Below the pieces are notes generated by a model, which was not told the origin of the DNA, made no database searches, and saw only the letters and a list, made by a program, of their open reading frames with translations. Source: Sclerodactyla briareus (lineage: Eukaryota; Echinodermata; Holothuroidea; Dendrochirotida; Sclerodactylidae). From it: a DNA stretch of 64,000 nt. Below are positions 33,481-45,339 of the stretch, piece by piece (the first letter of the stretch is position 1; each line of letters opens with the position of its first letter). Both the position numbers and the translations under genes were made by a program. The DNA lies in assembly GCA_026419785.1 (NCBI GenBank), contig JAODTK010000566.1:97501-161500 (forward strand). Direction: 5' to 3'.

Positions 33481-35470
33481 TCTTTAGCGGATTGAGCAAA
33501 GACCATGTATTACAATACACTCTGTGCTGACGACGGACAACTATTCTAGGTCAAAGAGGTTTCCGCACGATATCGGGGCTGCAAACATGGTTCAGAAATG
33601 AGTTTCGTCCGTGTCAGATACCGACGAAAAGTTTGTTATTCGATTTATACAGTGACATCGACTGCTTTAAGCATGATCGGAAGATTTCTGACTCCAACTT
33701 GGGGGTGAATCATATATCAAAACGCCAAATCAATATGTCTGGGAATTGGCCGGTTCAGGCAAATTGAAAACAATATACAATACCTATAACGATCAACAAA
33801 ATGTTGCTATAGTTAACCCAAAGGCACAGGCATTCCATGCATGAGAGCTATGAATGAGTCTGATATTCGAGTAATAAAATAGATAGATTAATGACAGATT
33901 CTACATCTCACAAACTTTGGGCTCTGTCATAATCAATCAATCAATATTGAACAGTCAAGAAATACCTACATATGGTATGAATATTTGGACATTCTCATTC
34001 AGAACCACATGAGTTCCAGGAGATGAAAGCTTGTTTTCACGTGTCTCACGTGAATAAACACGCTGCTGTCAGCGAAACTGAAGCACCACTCAGTGGAAAG
34101 GCACTCATTTAGGAAGAGCATCCCAACGAATCGCAGTGTGTTTGTACTTTCAGACTTCCGAGACTGCGGCTCCATAACTTTGAATTACTAGCGGCAACAG
34201 TAATATCATCATCTCGAAATGTCTTGTGGATCTGGCAATCTCCAATTGGCTAGTAAGATGCCGATGCCAATACACGGATATTTCCGATCGAGTCGAGCTT
34301 AGGTGTAATAATTGTATTGGGATGGGAGTCTGTTTTATCTTCTCCATTGGACGGATCTAATTTCGCAAAGATATGAAATGAAAGACCGACTGGATGAATT
34401 TTCAAGAAGGGTGAAAAAAAATGTCTGCTATATATCCAACATGAGTGAAGTTGCATGGTGGGGAAAGGAATATAGCAGTCTCGTGAATGATTCAAATTAT
34501 TCAGGGGCTTTTGCGACGTCCGCTACGATGTATCGACTGGTTAGGGTTATACGAGGGGAGAACCAGAAAGAGAACCGTTTGACTATATTTTTAGGAATTG
34601 TTTGATCCCAAACAACGCCTAGGGTGTGTGATGCAGGCATAGTAGTGATAATATATGAAGTGATGCATTGACCGAGACTAAGGCTATGTGTATCTGATGA
34701 GAGAATAACATGATATAATCAATAGCATAACTTCTGCATGATAGACGTTCCAGTCCCAGCTGAACCCTGCATAAACAGGGTGGTCAAATCCCAAATGATA
34801 AAATTGACGAATATCGACAATATAGTTTCAAGGTAATGATTGAAGTTACTGGGTGAGCAGCGAAGGTACAAACTGGTATTTTTTCAATTTACATGAAGCA
34901 ATTATGGCTGACAATAAATTGCGTGAATTTGCTTATATTTCTCTTGGTTCATTGTTTTTATGATGGTGTTTTTGGGCAAAATGTTCTTTTTTCCAGATGC
35001 ATAGTCCTAAAATAGTCATATTGCATTTTCGGCGTATCATCCATAGCAGGTTTTAGTGCATGCTACTTGCATAACGAGGAACCGCACCGAAACTTTGACA
35101 TATAACCAAATTTGGTCTTCGGTAGATCGTTGACGAGTTCCTCCAAAATTACATTCTTCGTTATTTTTCTAAGCCAATTAGTTATTTCTTAATTTTGAGT
35201 GTTATATAACACTATCTCATGTAGTATTTTGGGTTGTAATTTCCATATTGCATTGTTTGTTAACTGATGAGCATTAACAAATGACAGTCACTGAAATAAC
35301 AAAAATGTTGTGTGTCATGGGATCTTAGGCGGAACTTATGTTTCTTTTGTTTCATATTTATCACTAAATAAATTGCGTACCCCAGTTAGAAAACCGTCCA
35401 CAATTAGTACACTCCCTTCAAATATCTCTTGTACCCCTCATCCGGAGCACCAGGATATGGGCCTCTTCAC
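33481..35470. other. No firm gene; open - strand frame at 34.1-34.5 kb
   Basis: On the - strand, one frame from 34495 to about 34096 is interrupted by only one stop (TAG near 34247). It contains TFRDDDITVAASNSKLW, faintly like the opening of a discoidin (F5/8C) domain. I do not rely on this. The remainder is AT-rich without features. Confidence 0.2.
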
Positions 35471-35679
35471 CTCATTTCTATAGTTGTCACAGTGATCAGC
35501 GCCCATGATTTGTGAAGATCATTTCCGTTATCCCTACATTCACAGTTTGGCAATTGACAGACACATCGTAATTTGTTACGAATGCGAGGATCTCGAGCTT
35601 CTTCATCATTCACAGGATATCGCGACACAACATCTTGTTGGTATGTCGTCTCATATGACGATCCAGATTCAATACATTC
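35471..35679 (-). CDS. Candidate internal exon, cysteine-rich, unrecognised
   Basis: On the - strand an acceptor with a pyrimidine tract (acgctcttcccggtgcag, ending at 35680) and a donor (ATGAG then gtgaag, at 35470) frame a 209-base exon. It is open throughout: ECIESGSSYETTYQQDVV near the start, EEARDPRIRNKLRCVCQLPN in the middle, then CECRDNGNDLHKSW and LITVTTIEM. The C-x-C-x(4)-C-x-C cluster suggests a secreted or extracellular domain, but I cannot name the family. The exon starts in phase 0 and ends in phase 2. Both splice sites together make it one of the better exon candidates in the window. Confidence 0.4.
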
Positions 35680-35699
35680 CTGCACCGGGAAGAGCGTGT

Positions 35700-37139
35700 A
35701 ATCCAAACATAAAAGATATGATTACTTGTCTAGCGTCATACATTCAGCATATAAACTCGTGCAACGGTCAATAGTGAGTGTCTACTGTTTGCCAACTAAC
35801 CAAACTTTTCCTAGAAAAATGTTATTATTCACCAACTCCATACCAAGATCGATGTCTTCTGTGACAAACCCCGCGAAGTTATGTACACCTCCAGTGCACT
35901 ACATAGTGATATTGAGATTTTTTGGCAGGTTGATTTGAATTCGATTCTTACGGTTAATGAACTCCATTGAGGCTCATCTAGAACGCCTACCGTATTGAAT
36001 CGTGATGAGCCCGTTGATAACTCGCCTTCTCTGCCTGACTAGTGTCAGATGTTAATCGAGGCAGGATGTGACCAATCCCACCTGCCTCACGGTACCGACG
36101 TTAAATCCAAACAAAAACACCGTCACCATCAAACCAAGAACAGAACACACATCATGACTCCAGGACCCGACCCTTTTCGCGGAATGGAGAACGAAGTTCA
36201 AGTTCAAACGTGCTGCTCACAGCCGACGATGAGACTGATTCAATCCCCGGTAACGAACCCCCAGTAACCCAGCAATCCACAGCCCACAGGGGAACATGAA
36301 GTGACGAACATACCGCGCGCCCACCGCACCTGCATGTACAAACAAGCCCCCAGATAAAATCCAACGATGTCTGCTGAAATTCGAACCTGGAATATGTTTT
36401 TGTAAGTGTCACACTGCAGTGTGATATAGTCCAGCAATATCTATGAAACACGAACCTGGTACTGCTAAACTGCTAAAAACAACTGCCGTTAAGAAGCTTA
36501 CCGCCTCACGTCCGCCAATGTCCAAGCTTACCACTGAAACGTTGTTTTAATGAATTAGTTATCATATATCTTCAACGATGACGTAGTTACTGATGACAAA
36601 TTTAGGACGCCGTCATAAACGACAGCATTCTCAAACCCTGCTCTACGTCTTGTTTATTGGGCTAGTATACACCAGGTGGCGTCCTCTCCTCTACAAGCTT
36701 TTGAACTACACTTGCTCAAGCAGTACACACAATTCCGTGAATTGCTCGTAGTAGTATAATAATTATATTATACTAATGCGTTGGGAGCGATGATGCCTCG
36801 GTAAACAAGCAGGAGCTAAAAACGGGACCGTTTTTATTACTTTACTTGATTATTCCTTCAATCCGCAAACTTGTAGTCAATGATGCCGATTCAGTAAAGG
36901 TAACACAGGCCATCATCTTCAGTATCTGACAATTAGCAAGATCATGAGGAGAGGAAGGCCTCCGAAAAACGAGTCCAAAACCCGCACTCAAAGCCTAGGG
37001 CAGCACGCGACAGTCACCACAAGACAACGTACATGATCTAGTTCCACGAAACGTAGTTGGAGCAACTGACGATTAGTTAGTAGGGTGTCCTGAATTTCAA
37101 CCACCAAGTTATACAGAGTATTCTATTCCGCAGCATATC
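35700..37139. other. No gene; probable 5' flank or 5' UTR of the L1-like element
   Basis: Short frames on both strands around 36049-36451 show no domain. The last few hundred bases may be the 5' untranslated region of the L1-like element, whose true 5' end I cannot locate. Confidence 0.35.
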
Positions 37140-37165
37140 AGATATCTGAAGAGCCACACAGTGAA

Positions 37166-37686
37166 ATGGCAGCAGAGGCTGACTCGGAACAGCTGCTGGA
37201 AAGAGGCTTTCAATCGTCAAAGCTTCCTTGCGCGGGGGATTTTGAAAGAGCGATTAGCAAACTTGAGTCGAATCTTGGAGCGGCCATAGAACGATTGGAT
37301 GAACGTGTATCTGCCTTGGAAGGTATTGAGACATCGTTGAGTAAGGATATGAGGCAGGCCAAGACAGAAATCTACACTTTGAAGATGGATCTGGCTCGCA
37401 CTAACGAAGAGATCAGCAGAAAACAACAGAAAAACAATTTCCCGACAGTTGAACCTAGAGTAGTAACTGGCTTAGATTCCTCAAGAGATGATGATTGTCT
37501 CCAGCTCGTCACTCTGAAGTGCTGTCCAAGTTTTCCGTTCGCAAAGATATCACTATTGAACGATGTCATAGAGGTGGCCGGGGCAGAGACGGGAAGCCCC
37601 TGTATATCATCGCCAGGGTGTCCTCGCTACATCACAAAAGAGAGATCATGAAGCTGAAGCGAGACTGCCTGAAGGACGCCCCATGA
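37166..37686 (+). pseudogene. L1-like ORF1 (RNA-binding coat protein), frameshifted
   Basis: The ATG at 37166 opens MAAEADSEQLLERGF and then a heptad-rich coiled coil (about 37235-37420: LESNLGAAIERLDERVSALE, then KTEIYTLKMDLARTNEEIS). The RNA-recognition-like part continues in another frame from about 37495: SEVLSKFSVRKDITIERCHR, GRDGKPLYIIARVSSLHHKR and KRDCLKDAP. In L1 elements this protein forms trimers that coat the element RNA. The frame switches between about 37470 and 37510, and the usual C-terminal domain (around 37690-37880) is not clearly readable. Confidence 0.82.
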
Positions 37687-38049
37687 CGAAAAGGCGGTGG
37701 TCGCGGGGTGGCGAAGGAGGCTTACAACCAAGGGATTTTAAAACTCGTTTTCGCTGGTCACTGGAGAGAAAAGGACGGGAGTGTTCACCATTTCGATTAG
37801 ATGTCCTAGACTGCAGAATCTGTAAGCCTTCACCTATATACGAGGATTTTATTTTGTTCATGGACATTTTTCTGTAACGATGGATTTTTATGTGGATATT
37901 TGTTGTGGATGGTTCCGCACAGAGGCTCCAAACAGGTTAGGCCCCCTTACATTTTCGTGTTCACAAATAGCACCCTGTCCCTTGCGTTAAGTGAGGGTTT
38001 CTGCATTTTTCTTCTATTTTTTCCCTTAAATTGAAAGCTCGTCGATTAC

Positions 38050-38790
38050 ACCGTATTTTGCAGTTTCAATGCTAGGAGTTGAATAATGCTAGAAAAGAAG
38101 TGAAATTATTACTTGGTTACATAACCACAAAATTTATTATTTCTCTCATTCAGGAAACTCATTGTACAGATCAGCTTATGAAATTATGAGTGGGAGGGAG
38201 AACCTTTTTTTTCATGTGGCTCAGTAAGGAGTGCCGGTTGTGCTGTATTGATCAACCCCACTCTGGGTTTCAAACTATTGAAGGAATCGATGGACTTGCG
38301 AGGACGCGATATTATCATATATGTTGATAATAATGAACATGATTAAAATATTGTTAATATTTACGTACCAAATAGAGACGACGCTCCCTTTTTTGATGGT
38401 ATGTACAGAAAACTGTCTGCGGAATTTGTTGCATGAATATTATTTGGGGCGGTGATTTTAACTTGGTTTCTCGACCTAAATATTGATAAAACTGGAGGGA
38501 TCAGGCAAACTAACCTCAAGCGAGAGAGAGGCTCATTGATTGTATGCATGGATTGAACTTGATTGACATATTCAGAGAAAGGAATCCAAATAAACGTATT
38601 TACCGTGGTCTTCCAATATCACCAATGGGCTTAGTTGTCGTCTAGATTTTTTCATCATAACATCAAAATCTGCTATCATACTGTTGCGAATGTTTTACAC
38701 TGCATGGACTACAATCAGATCATGATGCCATCTTACTCAATTGCGCACCTCAACTGCAGAGAGGTGCCGGTTTTGGAATTAAAATATGTC
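38050..38790 (+). pseudogene. L1-like ORF2 endonuclease domain
   Basis: Pieces in several frames match the APE-type endonuclease: QETH with its catalytic glutamate at 38151-38162, AVLINPTLGFKLL, IVNIYVPNRDDAPFFDGMY, WGGDFNLV (38445-38468), then RLIDCMHGLNLIDIFRERNP, RIYRGLP and RLDFFI. SDHDAILLNCAPQL follows, with the catalytic S-D-H-D at 38715-38726. The key residues survive, although at least five frame changes or stops are present. The domain would nick target DNA to prime reverse transcription. Confidence 0.8.
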
Positions 38791-39159
38791 ATATTTTGAA
38801 AGATGGACACGGATATTCTCTGAAATTCGTGAAATCACCAAATCAGCTGTGGAGGATTGGGACATGAATCTGATGACCCCACAAAATATCTGGTAATATC
38901 TCAAGATCTTCATCCGCTCCTAGTCCATATTCTATTCTAAAAAAAGTCTCTCCTCTCAAACGGAAGATTCTAGACGCGAAGCGACAACTGGATGAAATCT
39001 ATGATTAAAAATTCGAGGGTAAATGGTCCGATCAAGAGCAAGGTGGGTTGAAAAGGGTGAAAGGAGTACTCAATATTTTCCTCAATATGGAAAAACGCAA
39101 TTAGAGAAGTAGTTCAATAAAAATTCTAACTGACATGACATGGGCATAGATACCACGGA

Positions 39160-41400
39160 CCCTCCTTGCCATTCTGAAAATACAGAAAACTTTTTATGAA
39201 AACCTATATTCCCATGCCTCATACGATAAGGGATTCACAGATTCTTTCCATGTACTATGTTCACAGGCGAACAGAAAGAGTATTGTGAAGGTATGTTGAC
39301 TGAGAGAATGTTGAAGCCTTAATAGACATGGCCCCAATAAAGCACCTGGTACTGACGGATTGCCTGTAGAAATTTACAGGTTCTTCTGGTCAGAAATTTT
39401 GTTATGATGTCACTAAATTCAGGTTTCTTAATTGGTAAAATGTCTTTAGAGCAGGGTAGAGGAGTTACTTTACTTAATACTTTATTACCGAAAGATGGGA
39501 AAAATCCCCCCAAAATACAAACTGGAGACCAATATCCTTACAATATGTAGACTACAAAATTGCTGCTACGTGTATTGCTGCAAGACTTGAAGAGGTATTG
39601 TCAACTATCATACATCATGATCAAACTGTTTTTAAAAATAGATATATTGGAGAAAATATACGACTTATCTTGGATACTATAGAATATGCAGATCAAAATA
39701 AAACCCTGGGGAACGTCTTTGAAAAAGCATTCCGCCGTATTTTAACTGGGCATTTTTTGTATCATACCAATGAATTTATTCATTTTGGTGCGAAATATTC
39801 GTTGGTTGAAAGCATTTCATAAAGTCTTCCGCTTGTGTTATGAATCACCGGAAGTCCTCTTGGTTTCTTCCACATTAGAAGAGGAATGCGACAAAGTTGT
39901 CCACTGCGTCCCTTTCTTTTTATACTATGTTCGGAAATTCGGAGGGCAATATATTTATAGGGATTTACCAGTTGGCGACGTTGAGGTTAAATTATCTCTG
40001 TATGCTGATTATACAACTATTTTTCTTGACGACAATGACTGTTCTTTGAAAGAGTTATTATGATTTTAAAATAATATGAGCAGTTTTCTGGCTTGAAGAT
40101 TAATTTCAATAAATCGAGCCTATTTTCTATTGGGTATTGATGATCCACATGTGAAAACCTTCCACTCTCCCCACAATCCCTGTTACATGTGGTCCAGTTC
40201 GTCTTTTAGGTTCACATTTACAATAACGTTGAGATTTATTCCTTTAAATACATGCCAAAGCTCTCAAGACCTCGATTCTGGACATGTGGTCTTTTCGGGA
40301 TTTGTCCCCTTATGGAAAAATCGTTGTTTGTAAACAAACTCGTTTTTTCTTTCTTTTCACTGTTCTACCAGACCCTCCAAAATCGTTTTTACAAGAAACT
40401 GAATACTAAACTGTTTAAGTTTATTCGGGGTGCTAAGCATGATAAGATAAAAAGATGTATATTGACACGATCACCCAATGACGGTGGAATGAATATGATC
40501 AATGTGTTTATTTTATGAAAAGTATTATAATCCCATGGGCAAAGAGGTATGTGGACCTCATACTGGGGGTCATTGGAAAATAATATTTTGATTATTTTCT
40601 GCGGAATGTTGGTGAGCAATTCCTTTTCAGTAGAAATTTCAAAGGAATAAAAGAAAAAAAAGTAGAAGAAATGGAAAAGAATTTATTCTCAATTGCTGTT
40701 GTGCGTGGAGTGATCTCACCTTCGCACCTCCCACATGTAATTTCAGTGATCAGCTTATTTGGAACAATGGTTTCATCAAGAATAACATCAGATTATCTGG
40801 TATAAAGAAGTTTATGATCCTGGTGTTCAGTATGTCAGGGATTTATTTTAATGAGACTGGGAGGCCTCTTCAATATATAATGAGTTTATCCGTAAATTCC
40901 ATTGTCCGCGTTATCCCATTCACCAGGCGATGGGATTAACTCACGCGCATTCCTCCGGCGTGGGAGCCCAATCATGGTTCTACCTGAGAAAACGTCCATA
41001 CAGCATCTCGACAACATAGATGGCTTGCGCAATTGGTGAGAGAAACAAAAATGGTCTGTCACTTCAAAAATCGTGATATTTTAAAACCAGGTTGTTGTTC
41101 TAAATGTGAACAACACGATTTCGGCCTCGTGAAGGATTCCATCGGGCGAAAAGTTTTGAGACTGTATTAGTATTATAGACGTTAAAATTCGATACTTCAA
41201 TATAATTCATTCATAGGATCATTTCAGCGAACAAATGTCTAGCTAAGATTCGTGTAACAGACGATCCGATTTGTACTTTCTGTCGTGAGTCAGTCGAACC
41301 GATGCCACATTTGTTCTGGCCTGCAAGATGTAGCACGAATGTGGAAGAGTATATGCAATGAACTGTTCAATCCTGATAGAATATGAAATGTTTTTTGCTT
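39160..41400 (+). pseudogene. L1-like ORF2 reverse transcriptase and C-terminal region, active site lost
   Basis: Recognisable lines in order: NFYENLYSHASYDKGF, NKAPGTDGLPVEIYRFFW (from 39336), then a poorly kept WRPISL line and VDYKIAATCIAARLEEVLS. HHDQTVFKNRYIGENIRLIL follows (39608 on), then EKAFRRI, LPVGDVEVKLSLYADYTTIF and thumb sequence to 40500. The catalytic YADD is YADY here (40001-40012): the second aspartate codon has become tat. The GVRQGCPLSP line is also largely lost (DKVVHCVPFFLYY). Near the end, ANKCLAKIRVTDDPICTFCR (41228 on) and PHLFW form the C-terminal zinc-finger-like motif. Many frame changes occur throughout. Confidence 0.82.
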
Positions 41401-41702
41401 GGTTTTCAAGGGAAAGGCAAGAAACTATGCTATCTTACAATATTTATGCAAAGTATTTCAATACATTTGCAGGCTAAATAAAGTGACACCGAGCATAAAT
41501 TAAAATTCTTTTTGACTGCCGAGTTGTATGTTTAATCAGACACTAGGTAAAGGGACTCAAGATGAAGAGAATTTATGTCTTTGTTGAAATTTCCATTGCT
41601 GCATTTTCTGTTTAACTACCGTGGTGTATTTACTACTATTATGTTAATTATGTTATATTTGTGTTGAATATGAAATGGAGCAATAAAAAAAAAATAATAA
41701 TA

Positions 41703-41760
41703 CTTATAGCGCTTTTCCACGGTGGGCTCTAAGTGCTTTTACAATGATATTTTATGTTAG
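41703..41760 (+). repeat. Motif with AGCGC and AGTGCTTT cores after the L1 poly(A)
   Basis: After the A-rich end the sequence reads cttatagcgcttttccacgg, then tgggctctaagtgctttta. A pair of AGCGCTTT-like blocks about 30 bases apart is a pattern often seen in repeats of marine animals and in the 3' parts of some LINEs. It may belong to an older repeat that was the insertion site. Confidence 0.4.
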
Positions 41761-43500
41761 AGAACATCACACCTCTTCTTCTGACATTGGCGTGGTGCAT
41801 GGAGCTAGTAACAATACTACAAATAATCCCCTGAGTTTTTTTTAATTTTCTGCGATATTAGGTTATCCTCTTCTTTTCCAGAAATCTGACCTGCTGACAT
41901 TTGGCCCTCCTAGTGTTGACCACGTCACCTTCGAAGATTGCACAACTCTCAAATTGGTGACGTATTGTAACTGTGTTATTCCACACAGTTGTAAGTAATC
42001 CACTCTAAAGGAAAGTTATGTTCCTCTCACTGTCGTTGTCATACGTCTCCGCATGCACCAATAACATTTGTAATTAGGCACTTGCTGAGCCCCACATCGA
42101 ATATAAATTCCAACACAAATCCCTAAGGTAGTAACGTTCTCTGCTGTTATCAGTTCTTACATCACTCTGGTCTTCCATAAACAACTAGCTACTTAGGAAG
42201 AGGGCGCGTACTGTTTTGTTTTCATAATTTTTTCCAACGCAATTTTGTAAAACACGGACGTGTAACCATCGTAAATCAACAAGTCAGGTCTTCCTCACAT
42301 GCTACGTGCCACACGTTACAATTTATAAAAACACCATTATAGGTTAATCCACTTTGCTTAAAGATGCAATAATCGTCTCCCAACACTTGACTCAACTTAA
42401 TGAATCGCCATAAAGCGCATCTTAGTGTATCGGGGAAAGAATTTACAAATGATATGGACGGTATACCGTATCGATATCGACTTCCATTGAGACGAGTTCT
42501 GATCGTTAAACCAATCAAGCATCGTTGTCGCCCAATCGTTGTCAGTTGCCACGAGACGATGACTATCTCTTTAGGCTTATCGACCAAACTGACTACCCAT
42601 CTAACTACCTAACCAATGTTAATCCATTACAATTAATCACTAAACTCTTGTTTCTAAAGGAATGTCTCTTTACATTTCACTCTCTATTCTAATAACAACA
42701 AGTCTCGAACTGCTCATATTCAGATTTATTAGTTTTATTTATGCCTTGAGTGTATACATTTTGAATAAAAAACAAGAACCGGTAACCCCTAGGAGAGTGA
42801 CCAAAAATATTATTATAGTTGTCATCATCAGCTATCGCGGCATGTCGTCAGTACTTGGATAGACAAGCTCCCTACCGGCATTGGTGGACCAACTGAAAAA
42901 ATACAACATGTTTTCACTAGTGCGAGACTGACAGCGTGATTGAATGCAGCATTCCATGTCTTTTCGCGCCACTGATTGGATAGCATACCAACGTAGTCAT
43001 TTGCCCAGGCCAACAACTATTCCAGTGGGGAGGTCTATCAGTTATTGCTTCGAATTGCCATCGAAATTCCATGCAGAGGATGCCCTGAATGTTTAACACA
43101 TAAGTGTCAGCTTCGATCAACTCTAACACCAAACACAACTCTGAAAGATTCGTCATTCTCATGCTTCCAGGTACCTACATTTGTAAGTTCTTAGTGAACA
43201 TGACCAGTCATCGAAATGTTCGAGGCGATTGTCCTTCTGGGAATAATAAAAAGTGACACATGTTTATGAATCCAAGGTTATTTATATTTATGTATCCAGT
43301 AGAAAGCGGGTTTGATTTTGAGAAATATGACTGCATGAGGCATTTTTGAGAAAAAGCACAAATAGGTGATTCTGAAGCGTAATTTTGTGCTGAATACGAA
43401 TATCTTGTTTGTGTTTCTCGAAATTGTCTAATTAGGTCAGTAATTGAATTTTCGTGAGTCCATGGAGAAGCACCTGGCAACGGTGTGCCTCGCAGTCGGC
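41761..43500. other. No recognisable gene
   Basis: Short frames occur on both strands. None has domain content or matched splice sites. I see no repeats. Confidence 0.4.
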
Positions 43501-43539
43501 TCATAAACGATTCAGGGACTCTGCAATTCGGCCTCTGTT

Positions 43540-45115
43540 TTGTGGTGCCCAGCTATCGAGGCAGATGGCGGTAGGGTTTTGACCGAGAATGTGAGGGCCT
43601 GTTGGGCTGGGAATTTCAGGATTTGTACAAGACTGAGCCCACAAGTCTGGAAATTCGTAATGGATAAGTTGCAACGAGGGCAATGTTGTGCAACGTTGCT
43701 CCAGTGGCCGAACCTCCTGTAGACTGTGAAGTTGCCTACTATCGGAGGAAACTCGATAAGCATTGGAGCAGTTCACGGCTAAAAGGCTCCCGGGGTCCAT
43801 GACATTCATCCAGATATGCTCTGGACTGGTGGCCAGGCTGCTCTTGCGTTGTTGCATGATTTCTACTGCTCCGTTTGGATACTGGTGTCATACGCGAGAC
43901 TGTAATACACAGGTTACTCTCCTCTACTGCCCATCAGCGTCCTGAGCAGTCGGTTTCGCTCCAAAGAAGTCCACTGTCGATCGCATCTTGGTCCCTCCTT
44001 TCTGTCTGAATTCTTGAATCTTAGAGGCCTGCTTATGGCCAAGGCCACAAGCTTGTTTCACTGGAGAATTCTCGAGTAGCATGGTGAGCCAATTAACCCG
44101 TCTTATACACCTGGTATCCTCTCTGTATTCTGCTGGTGGGTCTCTGATTCTCCCCGTTCACAGGTGTGCGACAACTGGCTCCAAACCTTTTCAACCCGAT
44201 GTATGGACTGGATAATGGACAGGGTTGTTGCATGGTACCGACTGCGGGGTTCCTCTCGGTGGAGTCAGGTTTCTGGACTGGACTTCGTTGATGCTGCCAT
44301 TTTCGCCGTAGTTTGTGGATTCTCCTGGTTGATGCCCTTGGAACACTTAGTCGGGAGTCATATCCGTTGGGCCTTCAGGTGTCATGGACCAAGACTAAGA
44401 TCCAGTCTTTTGGTGGAGTATTGGACTGTGCTGTTGGGTCCGGCCAGGTGTTGGACGAGAACGTGGAAGTTATCAAGTCATTTCTTCACCTCGACAGTGT
44501 CATTAGTGACTCTGCTTCTCGTAAACCCGTGGTTAGTAGTCAAATAATCACTGGATAGTGGTGTGCGGCGGTCGGTTATCTGAGCAGACGAACCCAGCTC
44601 CTTGTTTCTGGCTCCAGTGTACTTGCCCTATCTGGCTTATCCATTGAAGTTTTGACGCTCACGTTGGGCTTAGACTGCGATCGGATTCCTTTTTAACTAC
44701 CTCACTTCGTCGTACCTTGTTACCGCTGGCAGATTCACGTATCTAATGCCCGGGTTCTCGGAGAGGCGGGGATGGTGAAAGTTAGCTACCTGATTCGTGA
44801 TCGTCAACTGCGCTTCTTTGAGAACATGGCGCCACTTTCCGGCGGAGGGTCCTGTCCACCGTGTCCTATGTGTGAACGAATCCCGGTGGGTTGGGGCCGA
44901 CCGCCGGACGCCCCCGTAGCTCATAGTTGGCGCAGATTCGAGGGTACTCATGAAGTTTGGAGTGGATGGGCCAGCCCAGGTCGCGTCCTTTCCCGATGCA
45001 GCCGGGCGATTTGGAGCGGCGAGTGGATGTGGCTAGGTGCCTTCCCGACATGTGATCCTATGAGTGAGTGAGAGTGTGAGTGAGTGAGGAGTGTGTGAGT
45101 GAGTGCTTCTGACAG
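43540..45115 (+). mobile_element. RTE-like (third) LINE, RT and C-terminal part, degenerate
   Basis: On the + strand, pieces in alternating frames give an RT of the type common in fish and echinoderm genomes. In order: NVRACWAGNF with a preceding RVLTE; KAPGVHDIHPDML (fingers); a damaged PEQS-x-F-x-x-K-x-S-T-V-D-R line; GVRQ-LAPNLF; CMDWIMDRVVAWYR (44200 on). Then come GLDFVDAAIFA, SYPLGLQVSWTKTKIQSFGG, LDENVEVIKSFLHLDSVI, NARVLGEAGMVKVSYLIRD and RQLRFFENMA. The catalytic F-A-D-D is F-V-D-A here (44284-44295). A (tgag)n run ends the copy. The 5' endonuclease part is missing, so it is 5'-truncated. The clade assignment (RTE-like) is from memory of the family style and is not certain. Confidence 0.72.
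45060..45112 (+). repeat. (TGAG)n-type 3' tail of the LINE
   Basis: The run tgagtgagtgagagtgtgag and its continuation follow directly after the last coding line of the element. Tail microsatellites of this type are usual at the 3' end of RTE/jockey-type copies. Confidence 0.8.
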
Positions 45116-45339
45116 TGACAGGGGCGGCGCCAGATTTCCCGAAGAGGGGAAAGGGTGTGTGCGGATGGGCGGCAACCAAACAGGACCGGGCAAATGACTC
45201 ACCCCTCACCCCCTCCTGATAAATATGAATACTTTATGAATTCCATTTTTTAGTTTTCTCTTAATTATTCCTTTGGTCATCTCCCTCCATTTTTTTTTGT
45301 TGCCCCCGACAGGGCGGGGGAAATCCTGCCAACGGGAGG

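Larger units (their letters stand above)
37140..41702 (+). mobile_element. L1/Tx1-like LINE with ORF1 and ORF2, degenerate, poly(A) end
   Basis: The order is ORF1 (coiled coil plus RNA-binding domain), an apurinic-type endonuclease, reverse transcriptase and a C-terminal CTFC zinc-finger-like motif. It ends in an A-rich stretch (gcaataaaaaaaaaataataa, near 41680-41702). This layout is diagnostic of the L1 clade in the broad sense, including Tx1. Stops and frame changes are frequent and the RT active site is mutated, so it is inactive. It is close to full length, which is less common than 5'-truncated copies. No target-site duplication could be identified because the 5' end is unclear. Confidence 0.85.

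Noticed and set aside
34096-34495. Discoidin-like DDDIT line on the - strand
   Set aside because: Only one short line fits, an in-frame stop interrupts it and the rest of the domain is not readable.
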